A stretch of 64,000 nucleotides of DNA from Lysobacteraceae bacterium 2PB (GCA_005502915.1 SCMT01000006.1:62001-126000); one strand, 5' to 3'. Positions 52,782 through 61,669 are shown, counted from the stretch's first letter. Program-made: numbers and translations. Notes: generated by a model not told the origin, from the letters alone.

Positions 52782-53333
52782 ATGACGGGCACCGGACACG
52801 AACGCACGGCACTGCCGCCCAACGCCTTCCGCGCAGTGCTCTGGGGCGGCGCGGGCACGCTCCTGCTGCTGCCGTGGATCGCCATGCAGTTCACCGGCGA
52901 GGTGAACTGGACAGGCTTCGATTTCCTCGTTTTCGGCGCCATGCTCGCCATCGCCTGCGGCGCCTGCGAACTGGCGATGTGGGCCTCGCGCAGCCACGCC
53001 TACCGGCTCGCCGCCGCCATCGCCGTCGGCACCGGTTTCCTGCTGGTCTGGATTAACCTCGCCGTCGGCATCATCGGCAGCGAGAACAACATCGAGAACC
53101 TCGTCTACGCCGGCGTGCTCCTGGTCGCGGCCCTCGGCGCGGCCTTCGCCCGCCTGCGCGCCGCCGGCATGGCCCGCGCGATGGTCGCCACCGCCATCGT
53201 CCATGCGCTCACCGGTGTCTACGGCCTCGCCATCGGTTCGGTCGAGGCCGGCGTCAGCGCCCTCGTGTTCGTCGCCGCCTGGCTGGCCTCGGCCTGGGGG
53301 TTCCATCGCGCGGCGAGGGCGGGGCAGGGCTGA
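52782..53333 (+). CDS. Polytopic membrane protein of unknown function
   Basis: This 183-residue protein has about five membrane helices (VLWGGAGTLLLLPWIAMQF, FLVFGAMLAIACGACELAMWA, AAAIAVGTGFLLVWINLAVGIIG, LVYAGVLLVAALGAAFARL, and the last at ALVFVAAWLASAWGF). The acidic loop IIGSENNIENL between helices 3 and 4 is typical of a small conserved bacterial membrane family, but no function is known to me. It precedes the DUF4272 gene by 74 bases on the same strand. Confidence 0.82.
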   Translation: MTGTGHERTALPPNAFRAVLWGGAGTLLLLPWIAMQFTGEVNWTGFDFLVFGAMLAIACGACELAMWASRSHAYRLAAAIAVGTGFLLVWINLAVGIIGSENNIENLVYAGVLLVAALGAAFARLRAAGMARAMVATAIVHALTGVYGLAIGSVEAGVSALVFVAAWLASAWGFHRAARAGQG

Positions 53334-53407
53334 CCGCAGCCTCGCCGCCGTCGATGGCGTGCTACGGTGCCGCAGCCACCGCACCCCCTCCAGCACGACA
53401 TCCCCGC

Positions 53408-54601
53408 ATGACCATCGAAGCCTGCGCGCTCTACTTCCCGCTCGACACACTCCCCTTCAAATCGGTCTTCCCGAACGGCCGCTCCGATGGTGGGCTGTTC
53501 CGCAAGCCGACCTGGTTCGAATACGACGCCGGCGAAGGCCCCGTCCGCCTGCACCTGCAGCATCCCGACCTCGCCGGCCACCTCCAGGGCTTCCGTGGCT
53601 ACGTCGCGCAGGCGCCGGGCGACGACGAGGCCCGCGCCGAGGCCCTGCAGCGCATCGCGCGCACCCGCGCCGCCATCGGCGTCTCGCTGCCACGGCCGGT
53701 GTCCACCGACTCGCCCACGTTCGCATCGCTGATGTCGCTCATCGAACGCTTCGACGGTTTCATGTTCGCGTTCAACAGCCTGCTGCTGCCCGACGGACGT
53801 TTCCTCGTCGGGCCGATGGCGGTGGGCGATGGCGATGCCGCATCCGAACCGCCGCCGCTGCGCGAGATCGACCCCGATGCCTTCCGCCATGAAGCGCCCA
53901 CCGACGGCAGCGACCCCGCACGCCTCGCACAGCGCGAACACCACTACCGCCTGCTCGCCGAACGCGGCTTCCTCTGCGCGCGCTGGCTGCCCCTGCATCG
54001 CAGCGAAGACCACACCGATCGCCTGCGCCCCGCCGACGAGATCGCCGCGCGCCTGCTCGCGCTGAACGCGCTGTTCCTCTGGGCCTGCACCTCGGAAGAG
54101 GTCGCGACGACCGAACGCCTGCAGGCCTTCATCGCGAACAACGCCGTGCGCGACCACCTCACCGCCGACGAAGCCGAAGTGCTCGACCTGCCGCGCGAGC
54201 AGGCACGCGAAGCGCACGCCGGCAGCATCGGCTGGCGCCTCGAAAACATGTGGGCGCTCGCGTGGATGTTCGGCTTCGAGCCCGAACCGCCGTTCTTCCA
54301 GGGCCAGCTGCCGAAGGACGTGATCGAACGCATGCTGTTCGACTTCCTGCCCAACCTCGACGCCACCACCGCCGGCTTCCTCGCCGACCACACGCTGCGC
54401 CCCGTCGACGACATCGCACGGCTCGAAGATCTCTACTACTGCGCCCACAACGCCGTGCGCAGCGCGCAGACCGGCGGCGAGACATTGCCCCCGCAGTTCC
54501 ACCCCGTCCGCGACGGCGGCGCCACCCACGAACGCCGCCACGCCCTCACCTGGGCGCTGTCCCCGGACGTGGACTGGGACGACACGGATCTGTCGACGTA
54601 G
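53408..54601 (+). CDS. DUF4272-like cytoplasmic protein
   Basis: About 397 residues, no signal peptide or membrane helix. The C-terminal two-thirds (RPADEIAARLLALNALFLWACTSEE, HAGSIGWRLENMWALAWMFGFEPEPPFFQGQLP, then LEDLYYCAHNAVRSAQ and ERRHALTWALSPDVDWDDTDLST) fits the DUF4272 pattern in which a helical domain ends in an ERRHAL-W segment. The N-terminal part is separate and holds acidic beta strands. Function is unknown; DUF4272 proteins are often near other accessory genes. The ATG at 53408 is the first in frame with the conserved body. Confidence 0.75.
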   Translation: MTIEACALYFPLDTLPFKSVFPNGRSDGGLFRKPTWFEYDAGEGPVRLHLQHPDLAGHLQGFRGYVAQAPGDDEARAEALQRIARTRAAIGVSLPRPVSTDSPTFASLMSLIERFDGFMFAFNSLLLPDGRFLVGPMAVGDGDAASEPPPLREIDPDAFRHEAPTDGSDPARLAQREHHYRLLAERGFLCARWLPLHRSEDHTDRLRPADEIAARLLALNALFLWACTSEEVATTERLQAFIANNAVRDHLTADEAEVLDLPREQAREAHAGSIGWRLENMWALAWMFGFEPEPPFFQGQLPKDVIERMLFDFLPNLDATTAGFLADHTLRPVDDIARLEDLYYCAHNAVRSAQTGGETLPPQFHPVRDGGATHERRHALTWALSPDVDWDDTDLST

Positions 54602-54648
54602 GGCATCCCGCAGCGGGCACAGCTCGTTGAGCAAGGCGCAATGCCTTC

Positions 54649-54669
54649 GCCCCCTTTGCAAAAGGGGGC
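54649..54669. repeat. Hairpin repeat, poly-C/poly-G type
   Basis: GCCCCCTTT (54649-54657) pairs with AAAGGGGGC (54661-54669) and is followed by CGACGCGCGCAGCGCGGCGGGGGGATTT. This is the look of a Lysobacteraceae dispersed intergenic element, from memory rather than from a second copy here. Confidence 0.55.
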
Positions 54670-54752
54670 CGACGCGCGCAGCGCGGCGGGGGGATTTCAA
54701 GCGCAAGCGACACGCACAGCGCGCCTGCGCCACTGATCGGCCGCGCCGTTCT

Positions 54753-54776
54753 CCTTCCCCCGCGTGCGGGGGAAGG
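54753..54776. repeat. Hairpin repeat
   Basis: CCTTCCCCCGC (54753-54763) and GCGGGGGAAGG (54766-54776) form a perfect 11-base stem, then CTGGGATGGGGGCG. A related hairpin with the same GGGATGGG-like tail lies at 55420-55457, so the two are probably copies of one family. Confidence 0.6.
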
Positions 54777-54864
54777 CTGGGATGGGGGCGAATACGGCGC
54801 CCCCGCGCAACCATCCCCGCCATGCCCGCCTCCTGTCATCACCACCCACCGACAGGAGCCCCCG

Positions 54865-55356
54865 ATGTTCCGCACCTTCCTGCTGTCCCTGCTCATGGCC
54901 TTCGCCGCGCTCGCGCCGCTGGCCGGCTGCAGCACCGCCAACGCTGCCGATGAAGTCTTCGCCACCGCCGATGGCGCCATCCGTGGCTACGACCCCGTGG
55001 CGTACCACACCGAGTCGAAGGCGGTGCGCGGCCGCGCCGACATCACCCACGCGTGGAACGGCGCCACCTGGCGTTTCGCCAGCGTCGCCAACCGCGACCG
55101 CTTCGCCGCCGACCCCGAACGCTATGCCCCGCGTTACGGCGGCTTCTGCGCCTACGGCACCGCGCAGGGCTACAAGGTCTCCACCGACCCCGACGCCTTC
55201 GCCATCGTCGACGGCCGCCTGTACCTCAACTACAGCAAGCCCGTGCAGACCACCTGGAACCAGGACCGCCCCGGCTTCATCCGCCAGGCCGACGCGAACT
55301 GGACGCGGCTGGAGCATGCCGCGTACGAGAAGCCGGGCGACGCCAAGGCGAAGTAA
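54865..55356 (+). CDS. YHS-domain putative lipoprotein
   Basis: This 163-residue protein has a signal with a possible lipobox (APLAGC, Cys at residue 22) and a YHS-type core: GYDPVAYHTESKAVRGRADITHAWNGATWRFASVANRDRFAADPERYAPRYGGFCAYG. The YHS domain binds metal through Cys and His. Homologues are small periplasmic proteins sometimes linked to metal handling. GACAGGAGCCCCCG precedes the start. It sits between two repeat clusters as a single gene. Confidence 0.87.
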   Translation: MFRTFLLSLLMAFAALAPLAGCSTANAADEVFATADGAIRGYDPVAYHTESKAVRGRADITHAWNGATWRFASVANRDRFAADPERYAPRYGGFCAYGTAQGYKVSTDPDAFAIVDGRLYLNYSKPVQTTWNQDRPGFIRQADANWTRLEHAAYEKPGDAKAK

Positions 55357-55419
55357 CTCCGCGATACGAGAGGCGTAGCATCCCGCGCGCCTGATGACTC
55401 CCGTATCGCCAGCTCTTCT

Positions 55420-55457
55420 CCCTCCCCTTCAAGGGGAGGGCCGGGGTGGGGATGGGT
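55420..55457. repeat. Hairpin repeat
   Basis: CCCTCCCCTT (55420-55429) and AAGGGGAGGG (55431-55440) form an inverted repeat, followed by CCGGGGTGGGGATGGG. It resembles the element at 54753-54776. Confidence 0.55.
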
Positions 55458-55628
55458 TGTCTTTACAGTCCTGAGCGACGCATGTCGCCGAGGGGAGCGG
55501 TCGCGACCACCGGTATCAGTTCGGCATCAGTTCGCACACCGTCCGCAGCGCGTCCCGCCGAGCGGTGCTGCCGCTCGCGCGCGCCTGCGCTAGGCTGTGG
55601 GCAACACAGGGGATGTCACCAGCTTCGC

Positions 55629-55991
55629 ATGATCGGATCGCGCACGCTCACGCTGCTTTGCCTGCTGCCGCTCGCGGTCGGCGCCACCGAGCGCCCGCCC
55701 CTCCGCGATGGCGAATACGCCTTCCGCCATCGATCCGTCGAACACCCGAACCTCCCCGCGCACCCGCTGGTCGCGCGCATCAGCGGCACGCGCATCGTGC
55801 TGGTCAATCGCAAGCCTTCATCCGTGTTCCCGCTCGGCGGCGTCGCCGAGGGCGAGCTCATGTGGCATGCCGCGTCGAAGCAGTGGATTCTCGGCCAGGA
55901 CCCGGTGGATCGCACGGCGGAAGAAGTCGGTGGGTGCAGTGATGGGCCGGAGGTGGGGGATTTCAGGAAGAGGGTTTATTGGACGTATTGA
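55629..55991 (+). CDS. Small exported protein
   Basis: About 120 residues with a signal peptide (SRTLTLLCLLPLAVGATE). The mature part (LRDGEYAFRHRSVEHPNLPAHPLVARISGTRIVLVNRKPSSVFPLGGVAEGEL) is a run of beta strands and ends YWTY. It has no recognised domain. I start it at 55629, where the signal peptide begins, because the longer frame from 55446 reads the upstream repeat. Confidence 0.65.
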   Translation: MIGSRTLTLLCLLPLAVGATERPPLRDGEYAFRHRSVEHPNLPAHPLVARISGTRIVLVNRKPSSVFPLGGVAEGELMWHAASKQWILGQDPVDRTAEEVGGCSDGPEVGDFRKRVYWTY

Positions 55992-56091
55992 TGGGGCTGG
56001 TGTGCGGCTTTGGAGTCGCCGAAATCGGTCGGCCCTATTTTTATATCCTATTTCTGACTAATCTGGCCCTATTCTGGAAATTCATATAGAT

Positions 56092-57303
56092 ATGAAGAAT
56101 CTGAAATTTGACGAAGTTCAGGATTACTTTGATCCACTGACACGCCAGCCGCTTCAAATGTGGTTTGGAAGTCATCATATGATCGTCGACGATCTGATTG
56201 TCCATCTTGATGGCGTTCCACTTTTGAGGAATGAAAACACCGGAGATGTGTACTTTCCGACCAAGACCAAAGCGATTATCAATTATTTCGTGAAAAAAGC
56301 GAAGGACGACGGGATACCAGGAGTGAGTCTGGCTCCGAAGGATCTCGGGAAAAAGCGATATTCATACGCAAGCAAGTTCGATTTTCTGTACTCGCAGATT
56401 GACTATGAATACATCCCTGGGCTTATTCGGCCATGGGATGATGGATTCCTCACGCCAGTTTTTTTTAATCTTTCTCTGCTAAATAAATATTCTCAACATC
56501 CAGATTACGATCTGGATCTATTTTCAGAAACGTATGGTAGCATCCGGCGTGGGGATGAATGGAGTATTAATTTTGGGATCAATAAAAATAACAAAGTGAT
56601 TATGTGGCTCGGTGATATTCATGAGTTGCCTGAAAACGAAAAACACTATCTCCGTTCAGAGAACGTCGAATCAGATCATGACATTCACTCTGAATTCTAT
56701 GATGCGCAGATCGACGTTGTATGGTCCGACCCTTCAAAGCAGTCGACGCTATTCCATCTTAGGCGAGATCTGAAGGAAATCGCCACGAAGGCTTGGGGCT
56801 TTGACCTTTATTCTCTCGATGGAGAGGTCACCAAAGTGATCGAGAATCTTCACAGACCTATCTTCTGGGAAGACAAGCATGTAGGTCCGGTCATTGAGGC
56901 GTTCAACAGGGTATTTGTGGAAAGTCTCAATAACGTTGCTATCAAAGCAGATGTTGCGAAGTTGTCGCCAGTAGCGGATTTAAAGGGTAAGGGGTCTCTG
57001 AAAGTCTTTGGATCATGGTTAGAGCATCGGTTGCAGATGAAAAATCATGCTGAAGTGATGAGTTCTTTTTATGTTTTGTATGACTTCAGACTAATCACGT
57101 GCCACTTATACTCCGATGAAAGTCGTGCCGAAATCTTGCGAAAAATCAACAATAGACTAGGCATCGAAGAAGAGAATTTCGACTATGAGCGAATCTATGA
57201 TTCACTGGTTGCAGCATTGGTGAGCTCATACCGCAACATGATTTCCGCCGCGAAGAAAGATTCGATGGAAGTTATTCATCCCGACGAGCCTAGTGTCACC
57301 TGA
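56092..57303 (+). CDS. AT-rich accessory protein with HEPN-like R-x4-H motif
   Basis: This 403-residue cytoplasmic protein is strikingly AT-rich next to its neighbours, with codons such as AAA, ATT, GAT and TTT common, a sign of recent transfer. The N-terminal half is beta-rich (MWFGSHHMIVDDLIVHLDGVP, DEWSINFGINKNNKVIMWLGDIHELP) and the C-terminal third is helical. RLITCH at residues 333-338 fits the R-x4-6-H pattern of HEPN RNases, in the helix YVLYDFRLITCHLY, and a second helix (YERIYDSLVAALVSSYRNMIS) follows. It is alone, with no toxin-antitoxin partner. A phage-defence or abortive-infection role is possible but unproven. Confidence 0.8.
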   Translation: MKNLKFDEVQDYFDPLTRQPLQMWFGSHHMIVDDLIVHLDGVPLLRNENTGDVYFPTKTKAIINYFVKKAKDDGIPGVSLAPKDLGKKRYSYASKFDFLYSQIDYEYIPGLIRPWDDGFLTPVFFNLSLLNKYSQHPDYDLDLFSETYGSIRRGDEWSINFGINKNNKVIMWLGDIHELPENEKHYLRSENVESDHDIHSEFYDAQIDVVWSDPSKQSTLFHLRRDLKEIATKAWGFDLYSLDGEVTKVIENLHRPIFWEDKHVGPVIEAFNRVFVESLNNVAIKADVAKLSPVADLKGKGSLKVFGSWLEHRLQMKNHAEVMSSFYVLYDFRLITCHLYSDESRAEILRKINNRLGIEEENFDYERIYDSLVAALVSSYRNMISAAKKDSMEVIHPDEPSVT

Positions 57304-57321
57304 TTTCCGGTAGGGCCGTGG

Positions 57322-57410
57322 GCTGGGTCATTGACCCAGCGACTCGCCTGATTACAGAGTGCTGGGTGCACAGCACCCAGCCTACGATCCTCGAGAATTC
57401 ATTCTTGAGG
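57322..57410. repeat. Cluster of three palindromic repeats downstream of the AT-rich gene
   Basis: Three hairpins occur in tandem: GCTGGGTCA/TGACCCAGC (57322-57340), GCTGGGTGC/GCACCCAGC (57361-57381) and CCTCGAGAAT/ATTCTTGAGG (57389-57410, nine of ten pairs). The first two share the GCTGGGT arm in a REP/BIME-like pair. They mark the right edge of the AT-rich segment. Confidence 0.7.
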
Positions 57411-57562
57411 TGTACCTACAGTTTCCGTCCCATCTTCGCACCGTGCTCGGCGCGTCAAGGTCGAGGTGAATTGCGGCGCAAACCTTGACGCGCCTGCGCG
57501 CGATGCGGTGTGGACTCGCCAACGGCGTCCACTCCGGGCGCCGGGCGAAACGGAGTGCCGTC

Positions 57563-57754
57563 ATGCCCAAGCCGAAGTCGCAGTTCAAGCCGTCCAACGT
57601 CCTGCTGGTCGAAGTCCCGCCCCAGTTCATCGCCCTGTGCGAAGCCAGCGGCGCCAGCCCGCAGGCGGCGCTGCGCGGCATGGCAGCGATGGTTTGCGGC
57701 CTGCGCTACGACGAGGACAATCGGCTGGTGCCGCTGGAGGGCAACGCCGCGTGA
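57563..57754 (+). CDS. Small hypothetical protein with a decayed paralogue at 62518
   Basis: This 63-residue cytoplasmic protein starts MPKPKSQFKPSNVLLVEVPP and has a helical body FIALCEASGASPQAALRGMAAMVCGLRYDEDNRLVPLEG. CGGAG precedes the ATG at 57563. The segment from LCEASGAS to CGLR is copied with changes at 62518-62703. Family unknown; the size and basic N-terminus resemble small DNA- or protein-binding regulators. Confidence 0.65.
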   Translation: MPKPKSQFKPSNVLLVEVPPQFIALCEASGASPQAALRGMAAMVCGLRYDEDNRLVPLEGNAA

Positions 57755-57863
57755 TGCGTCCCCGCGCCCGGACGGCCATCGCTGACGAAACGGACGGACC
57801 TATCGCAGCTATGCTGGCGGGCGGGCGACGCAAGGCGTCGCCACCTGCGTTCAGAGCCAGATC

Positions 57864-58430
57864 ATGGGAACCCGGATGTCGAGAACTGCGAAATTGTTGA
57901 TCGCCGTGAGTCTCGCTGCCTTTTCGACCAGCGTCCGATCAGAAGTGCAGGCGACACTTCATCGATTGCAGGCCGGATCGCTGGATGACTCTGGCTGGAC
58001 GCAAGCCTCGTCCACATCAGGCGCGTTCACGGTTCGACTTCCCTGCCTCTACAACGATCTCCAGATGCATGGGTTGAAGGACGATCCTTCCGCCACGATC
58101 CATACCGTTGGTTGTCGATTGCCGGATGGAAGGAAGTTTTCCGCCACCAGGCTCAGGTACGGCAAGAGCCCGGCCAGCGATGTCGACCCGGTTGCCATGT
58201 TTTCTTCGAGCCTTGATTCGATCGGGGCGAAGGTGTCCAGCCTCGAATTCAAGGGGCGTCGTGCGGTCGATGCCGAAGTCTCTGAAATCGTGCGATGCGG
58301 CTACATGCGCATGATCCAGTTGAAGGAAGGGTCCTTGCTCCTCATCGTCGAAGCGCCAGCGACCGCATGTCACGATCTCGACATGGATGCTCGTCTTTTC
58401 TTCGAATCAGTGCGCTGGGAAGACTTCTAA
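57864..58430 (+). CDS. Exported protein of unknown function
   Basis: About 188 residues with a signal peptide (AKLLIAVSLAAFSTSVRSE). The mature part has beta strands and three or four Cys (LPCLYND, VGCRLPDG, VRCGYMR, ATACHDL). The layout around FTVRLPCLYND and KFSATRLRYG is like a small beta-sandwich; no family is assigned. Starts at 57864 and 57876 are both possible. Confidence 0.65.
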   Translation: MGTRMSRTAKLLIAVSLAAFSTSVRSEVQATLHRLQAGSLDDSGWTQASSTSGAFTVRLPCLYNDLQMHGLKDDPSATIHTVGCRLPDGRKFSATRLRYGKSPASDVDPVAMFSSSLDSIGAKVSSLEFKGRRAVDAEVSEIVRCGYMRMIQLKEGSLLLIVEAPATACHDLDMDARLFFESVRWEDF

Positions 58431-58912
58431 TGCCGTAGGCCGCGTGACCCTGCCGCGATGCTCTGTCTCGGCACACTGCTTTGGTCGCAGCTGCACGAAA
58501 AGCTGGTGCGATGAATCGCACCCTATATGTTCTGTCTCGTCGAGCTTCACCGGGCGCGGATCATCCCCGCGCCCGGGTGTGATCATCAAAAGCTGTTCTT
58601 CCGCGAATGATCAGGATAGGTCCGCAGGGCGGGCCCAAGCCCGAGGAAAAGACATCGCGGGCTTCAGGCCGCTCTGGAACAGCTGCCTGGACATTGCGCC
58701 GACGATCCATCCGGCATGCATCAGGCTGGGCCGTCCGTCGGATGGATAATCCCGGCTGTTGATTTTGTGCGCGCGCTGGGTCAGCTTCGGACACAGGGCG
58801 GATTGCGCCTGACGGTTCTTGTTTCCGTAGCTGGCGGTCATTTCCGCGTCATTTGTGCGTCATGCGCAAGCCATAGGCTCGCCCGGCCTGTTCCGTGCTC
58901 GGGGAGAAGACG
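58431..58912. other. 482-base gap with one GC-rich hairpin, no supported gene
   Basis: Between the exported protein gene and the EEP gene I see no coding frame I can support; short minus-strand frames (58407-58841) have no start signal or similarity. A 10-base hairpin, CCGGGCGCGG (58550-58559) with CCGCGCCCGG (58567-58576), could end the upstream transcript but lacks a T-run. Confidence 0.5.
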
Positions 58913-59767
58913 ATGAAGACGTGGCCGACCGTGTTGTTCGGCGTCGTGCTTGCGATGTTCGCAGGCGTGGCGGCCGCAGGCTCCTACCTGCGCGTGATGT
59001 CGTGGAATACGCTGCATGCCGGCTGGAGCGGGCAGACCGACTGGGCGGGCTATGCGGCCCAGGCATGGAACCAGTACGGCGACACGTCGACGGCCTCCAA
59101 CGGCGTGGACGTGCTATTCGCCCAGGAAGTCATGTATGCCGAGTCTGCGGCGAGCATCGCCTCGGCGCTGACTGCGCGCAGCGGCGTGACCTGGGATTAC
59201 CGGGTGACCGCGGCCATCGGGCGCAGCAGCTACAAGGAGCGCTATGCGGTGTTCTTCCGCCCGGATCGCGTGCAGATCCTGTCGGAGTACGTCTGGAACG
59301 ACACCGGCGACCAGTTCGAGCGCGAGCCGCAGATCGTGAAGCTGCGCCACCTGCAGACCGGGGCGGACTACACCTTCATCAACTGGCACACGGTCTTCGG
59401 CGAGACGGCCCAGCGGCAGGCCGAGATCCAGCGCATCGCGACGGTCTTCAGTTCGATCCAGAACGGCAGCAGCAGCGATCAGGACGTGGTCCTGGTCGGT
59501 GACCACAATCGCGATGCCACCTCGCCGTGGTGGTCCACGCTGACCGGGCTGTCGCCTGCGGTCGGCTACAAGGTGAACGAGCTGACCTCGATCAACACCA
59601 GCTGCGGCTACGCGAACCGGTACGACCATTTCTGGTACCAGCCGTCCTACGTGACCGAGTACTCGGCCTCGGGTCGCGACTACATCTCCAACCTGTGCGT
59701 GTTCCGCGAGCTTTCGGACCACGCGCCGATCTATCTGCAGCTGTATTCCAGCGCCGATACCGATTGA
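58913..59767 (+). CDS. Exported endonuclease/exonuclease/phosphatase-family protein
   Basis: This 284-residue secreted enzyme has a signal peptide (VLFGVVLAMFAGVAAAGS) and a DNase I-type fold: RVMSWNTLHAG, DVLFAQEV (metal-binding Glu), YTFINWHTVFGE (catalytic His), VLVGDHNRD (metal Asp and Asn) and SDHAPIYLQL (final Asp-His). Substrates of this fold include DNA, phosphoinositides and sphingomyelin, so the target is open. GGGGAG precedes the ATG at 58913. Its stop (TGA) overlaps the next start by one base, so the two are coupled. Confidence 0.9.
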   Translation: MKTWPTVLFGVVLAMFAGVAAAGSYLRVMSWNTLHAGWSGQTDWAGYAAQAWNQYGDTSTASNGVDVLFAQEVMYAESAASIASALTARSGVTWDYRVTAAIGRSSYKERYAVFFRPDRVQILSEYVWNDTGDQFEREPQIVKLRHLQTGADYTFINWHTVFGETAQRQAEIQRIATVFSSIQNGSSSDQDVVLVGDHNRDATSPWWSTLTGLSPAVGYKVNELTSINTSCGYANRYDHFWYQPSYVTEYSASGRDYISNLCVFRELSDHAPIYLQLYSSADTD

Positions 59768-61413
59768 TGAAGCGCGCCTGGGGCCTGGCCGGGGCGGGCA
59801 TCGCGATGCTCGTCCTGCTCGGCTGGAGCATGCGGTCCCATGAGCGGAGCGATGCACCTCGGACAGGCGACTTGCCGCCAGCCTCGCGCTCCGTTCCGGT
59901 GGCCACGGCACCTGCGCCCGTGCTCGTCGAGCTCGTGCTGTTGCCCGCCGGCAAGGCGCGTGCCGTTCCCGCGTCCGTGCGCATCGGCCTGGGCGATGTG
60001 TCGCCCGATCAGGCCGCGCGCGCCATGTCCGATCGGGACGCGGGGCCCTCGGCGGATGCGGTGCGCTACAGCGACCTCGCGATTCCGACGCGCTGGATCG
60101 CCGCGCCTGCGCGCATGCAGGCCGACGGCAGCGTGAAGGTCGGACCGGTGCGTTTGCCCCGGGCGGATCGCTACACCCTGCAGGCGCGCGGCGAAGATCC
60201 GCTCCAGTTCTACCTGGTCGACTTCACGGCCGGCACGGTGCCGACGACCGTGCCACCGATCATCGCTGCGGGCATGCGTGCGCATGTCGTCGTGAACGAC
60301 GCCGGCATCCTGCTGCGGAGGACTGCGACATCGGCGTCTCCCGCCGTCTGGCAGCGGTTGCAGCAATCGTATGCGCCGCGGTTGCTCGACGCCTTCAGCG
60401 AACAGCCTGTTCCCGTTGCGGATCGCCAGGCGCTCGCGCCGTTCGCGCCGGGGCCCGTCGACATCATCCTCGTGGTCGGTGGCGTGGAAGCGGAGCGCAG
60501 GCAGGTGGTGCTGCAGCCCGGGCGCATCACGGAGATCCATTTCGATCCGGCGCGGCAGGTCGCGGCGCGCGCCGCTTCCGTCGACCTCGAACTCGAATTC
60601 GTGAGCAAGGGCGATGGCAGGCCGGTCGCGGGCCTGCAGGTGGATTGGCTGAGCGGTCGCGCGCAGCAGCGCAGGACGAGCGATGCGCGTGGCCGCGTCC
60701 TGTTCGCCGGACTGGACCGGCAACAGGAGCACCAATTCAGCCTGCACACGATCGCACCCGCCAATGGCCTGCCGGTGTGGCCGGAACGCATGCCGTTGCA
60801 GGTCGCGCCGGAGGCGATCGACGCTGCCGTCGCCGATGGCAGGGTCGTGCGCCATCGGGTGGCACTCGCACCCTTGCAGTGGCTGGTCGCGCGCTTGCCG
60901 GCCGACTTGCCGGCCGATGCATCGAACCTCCGTCCCTCCGGGCGCTCTGCGTATCCCATCCATGTCCTGCAGCGCCTGCGCGATGGCCGCTGGACGGACG
61001 CGGCTGCGGATCACTTCATCCCGACGCGCGAGGGGCTCGCGGTGTCGATCGCCGCGCCCGGGACCTACCGCATCGCTTCGGTCCTGTCGCCGTGGCGCGT
61101 GCTCGAATCGTCGGCCGCGGAAGTGAAGACGGAGGCACGGCAATCCGTCGAGTTCATTCGCCCGCGCGGGTCCGACGTGACCGTGGCGGTGCTGCAGGCG
61201 GGCAAGGCGCTGTCCGACACGCCCGTCCTGGTGATCGGACCGGTCGGCAGCCTGCCTCCGGAACAACTGCGGACGGATGCAGGCGGCCGCGTGAAACTCG
61301 CGGCCGCGACCGTGCCGTGGATCCGCATGGAAGCGCCCGGAACCGAGCAGGTCGTCGTTCGCCTCTCCGGCGCGCAGATCGTGGCCGAGCTCGGCTCGCA
61401 GCGTCCGGAGTGA
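59767..61413 (+). CDS. Membrane-anchored or exported protein with beta-sandwich repeats, unknown function
   Basis: About 548 residues. An N-terminal hydrophobic stretch (GLAGAGIAMLVLLGWSM) is followed by a long Ala/Arg-rich region of beta strands, several in the pattern of a carboxypeptidase-regulatory-like domain: VDLELEFVSKGDGRPVAGLQVDWLSG...TSDARGRVLFAGL and DVTVAVLQAGKALSDTPVLVIGP...RTDAGGRVKLAA. These units often serve as surface or periplasmic scaffolds. It is translationally coupled to the exported DNase-fold enzyme, which suggests a joint role outside the cytoplasm. Confidence 0.72.
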   Translation: MKRAWGLAGAGIAMLVLLGWSMRSHERSDAPRTGDLPPASRSVPVATAPAPVLVELVLLPAGKARAVPASVRIGLGDVSPDQAARAMSDRDAGPSADAVRYSDLAIPTRWIAAPARMQADGSVKVGPVRLPRADRYTLQARGEDPLQFYLVDFTAGTVPTTVPPIIAAGMRAHVVVNDAGILLRRTATSASPAVWQRLQQSYAPRLLDAFSEQPVPVADRQALAPFAPGPVDIILVVGGVEAERRQVVLQPGRITEIHFDPARQVAARAASVDLELEFVSKGDGRPVAGLQVDWLSGRAQQRRTSDARGRVLFAGLDRQQEHQFSLHTIAPANGLPVWPERMPLQVAPEAIDAAVADGRVVRHRVALAPLQWLVARLPADLPADASNLRPSGRSAYPIHVLQRLRDGRWTDAAADHFIPTREGLAVSIAAPGTYRIASVLSPWRVLESSAAEVKTEARQSVEFIRPRGSDVTVAVLQAGKALSDTPVLVIGPVGSLPPEQLRTDAGGRVKLAAATVPWIRMEAPGTEQVVVRLSGAQIVAELGSQRPE

Positions 61414-61669
61414 CGAGGCTCCGCTCGATCGCCGTCCACGATCGACGCGAATGCCGGGTGCTGGTTTCCCTGCAGGGCGCTGGATGCCTGGATCGTGGCG
61501 TGTGTCGTGGCGGTGCGAAAAGCCGGTGCGATCAGTCGTGTCCAGTGCGCCGCCGCTGCGCGATTCCTTCCGGGCATTCCCTTTGGATGTCCATTCGTCG
61601 ATGGATGCGCCGAGGAACCTGGGATAGCATCCGCGGACAGCGTTCTGCTGTTTCGATTCGGTCGCACAG

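Noticed and set aside
58407-58841. Short minus-strand frames in the gap
   Set aside because: No start signal, no similarity and overlap with a GC-rich hairpin; not supported as genes.
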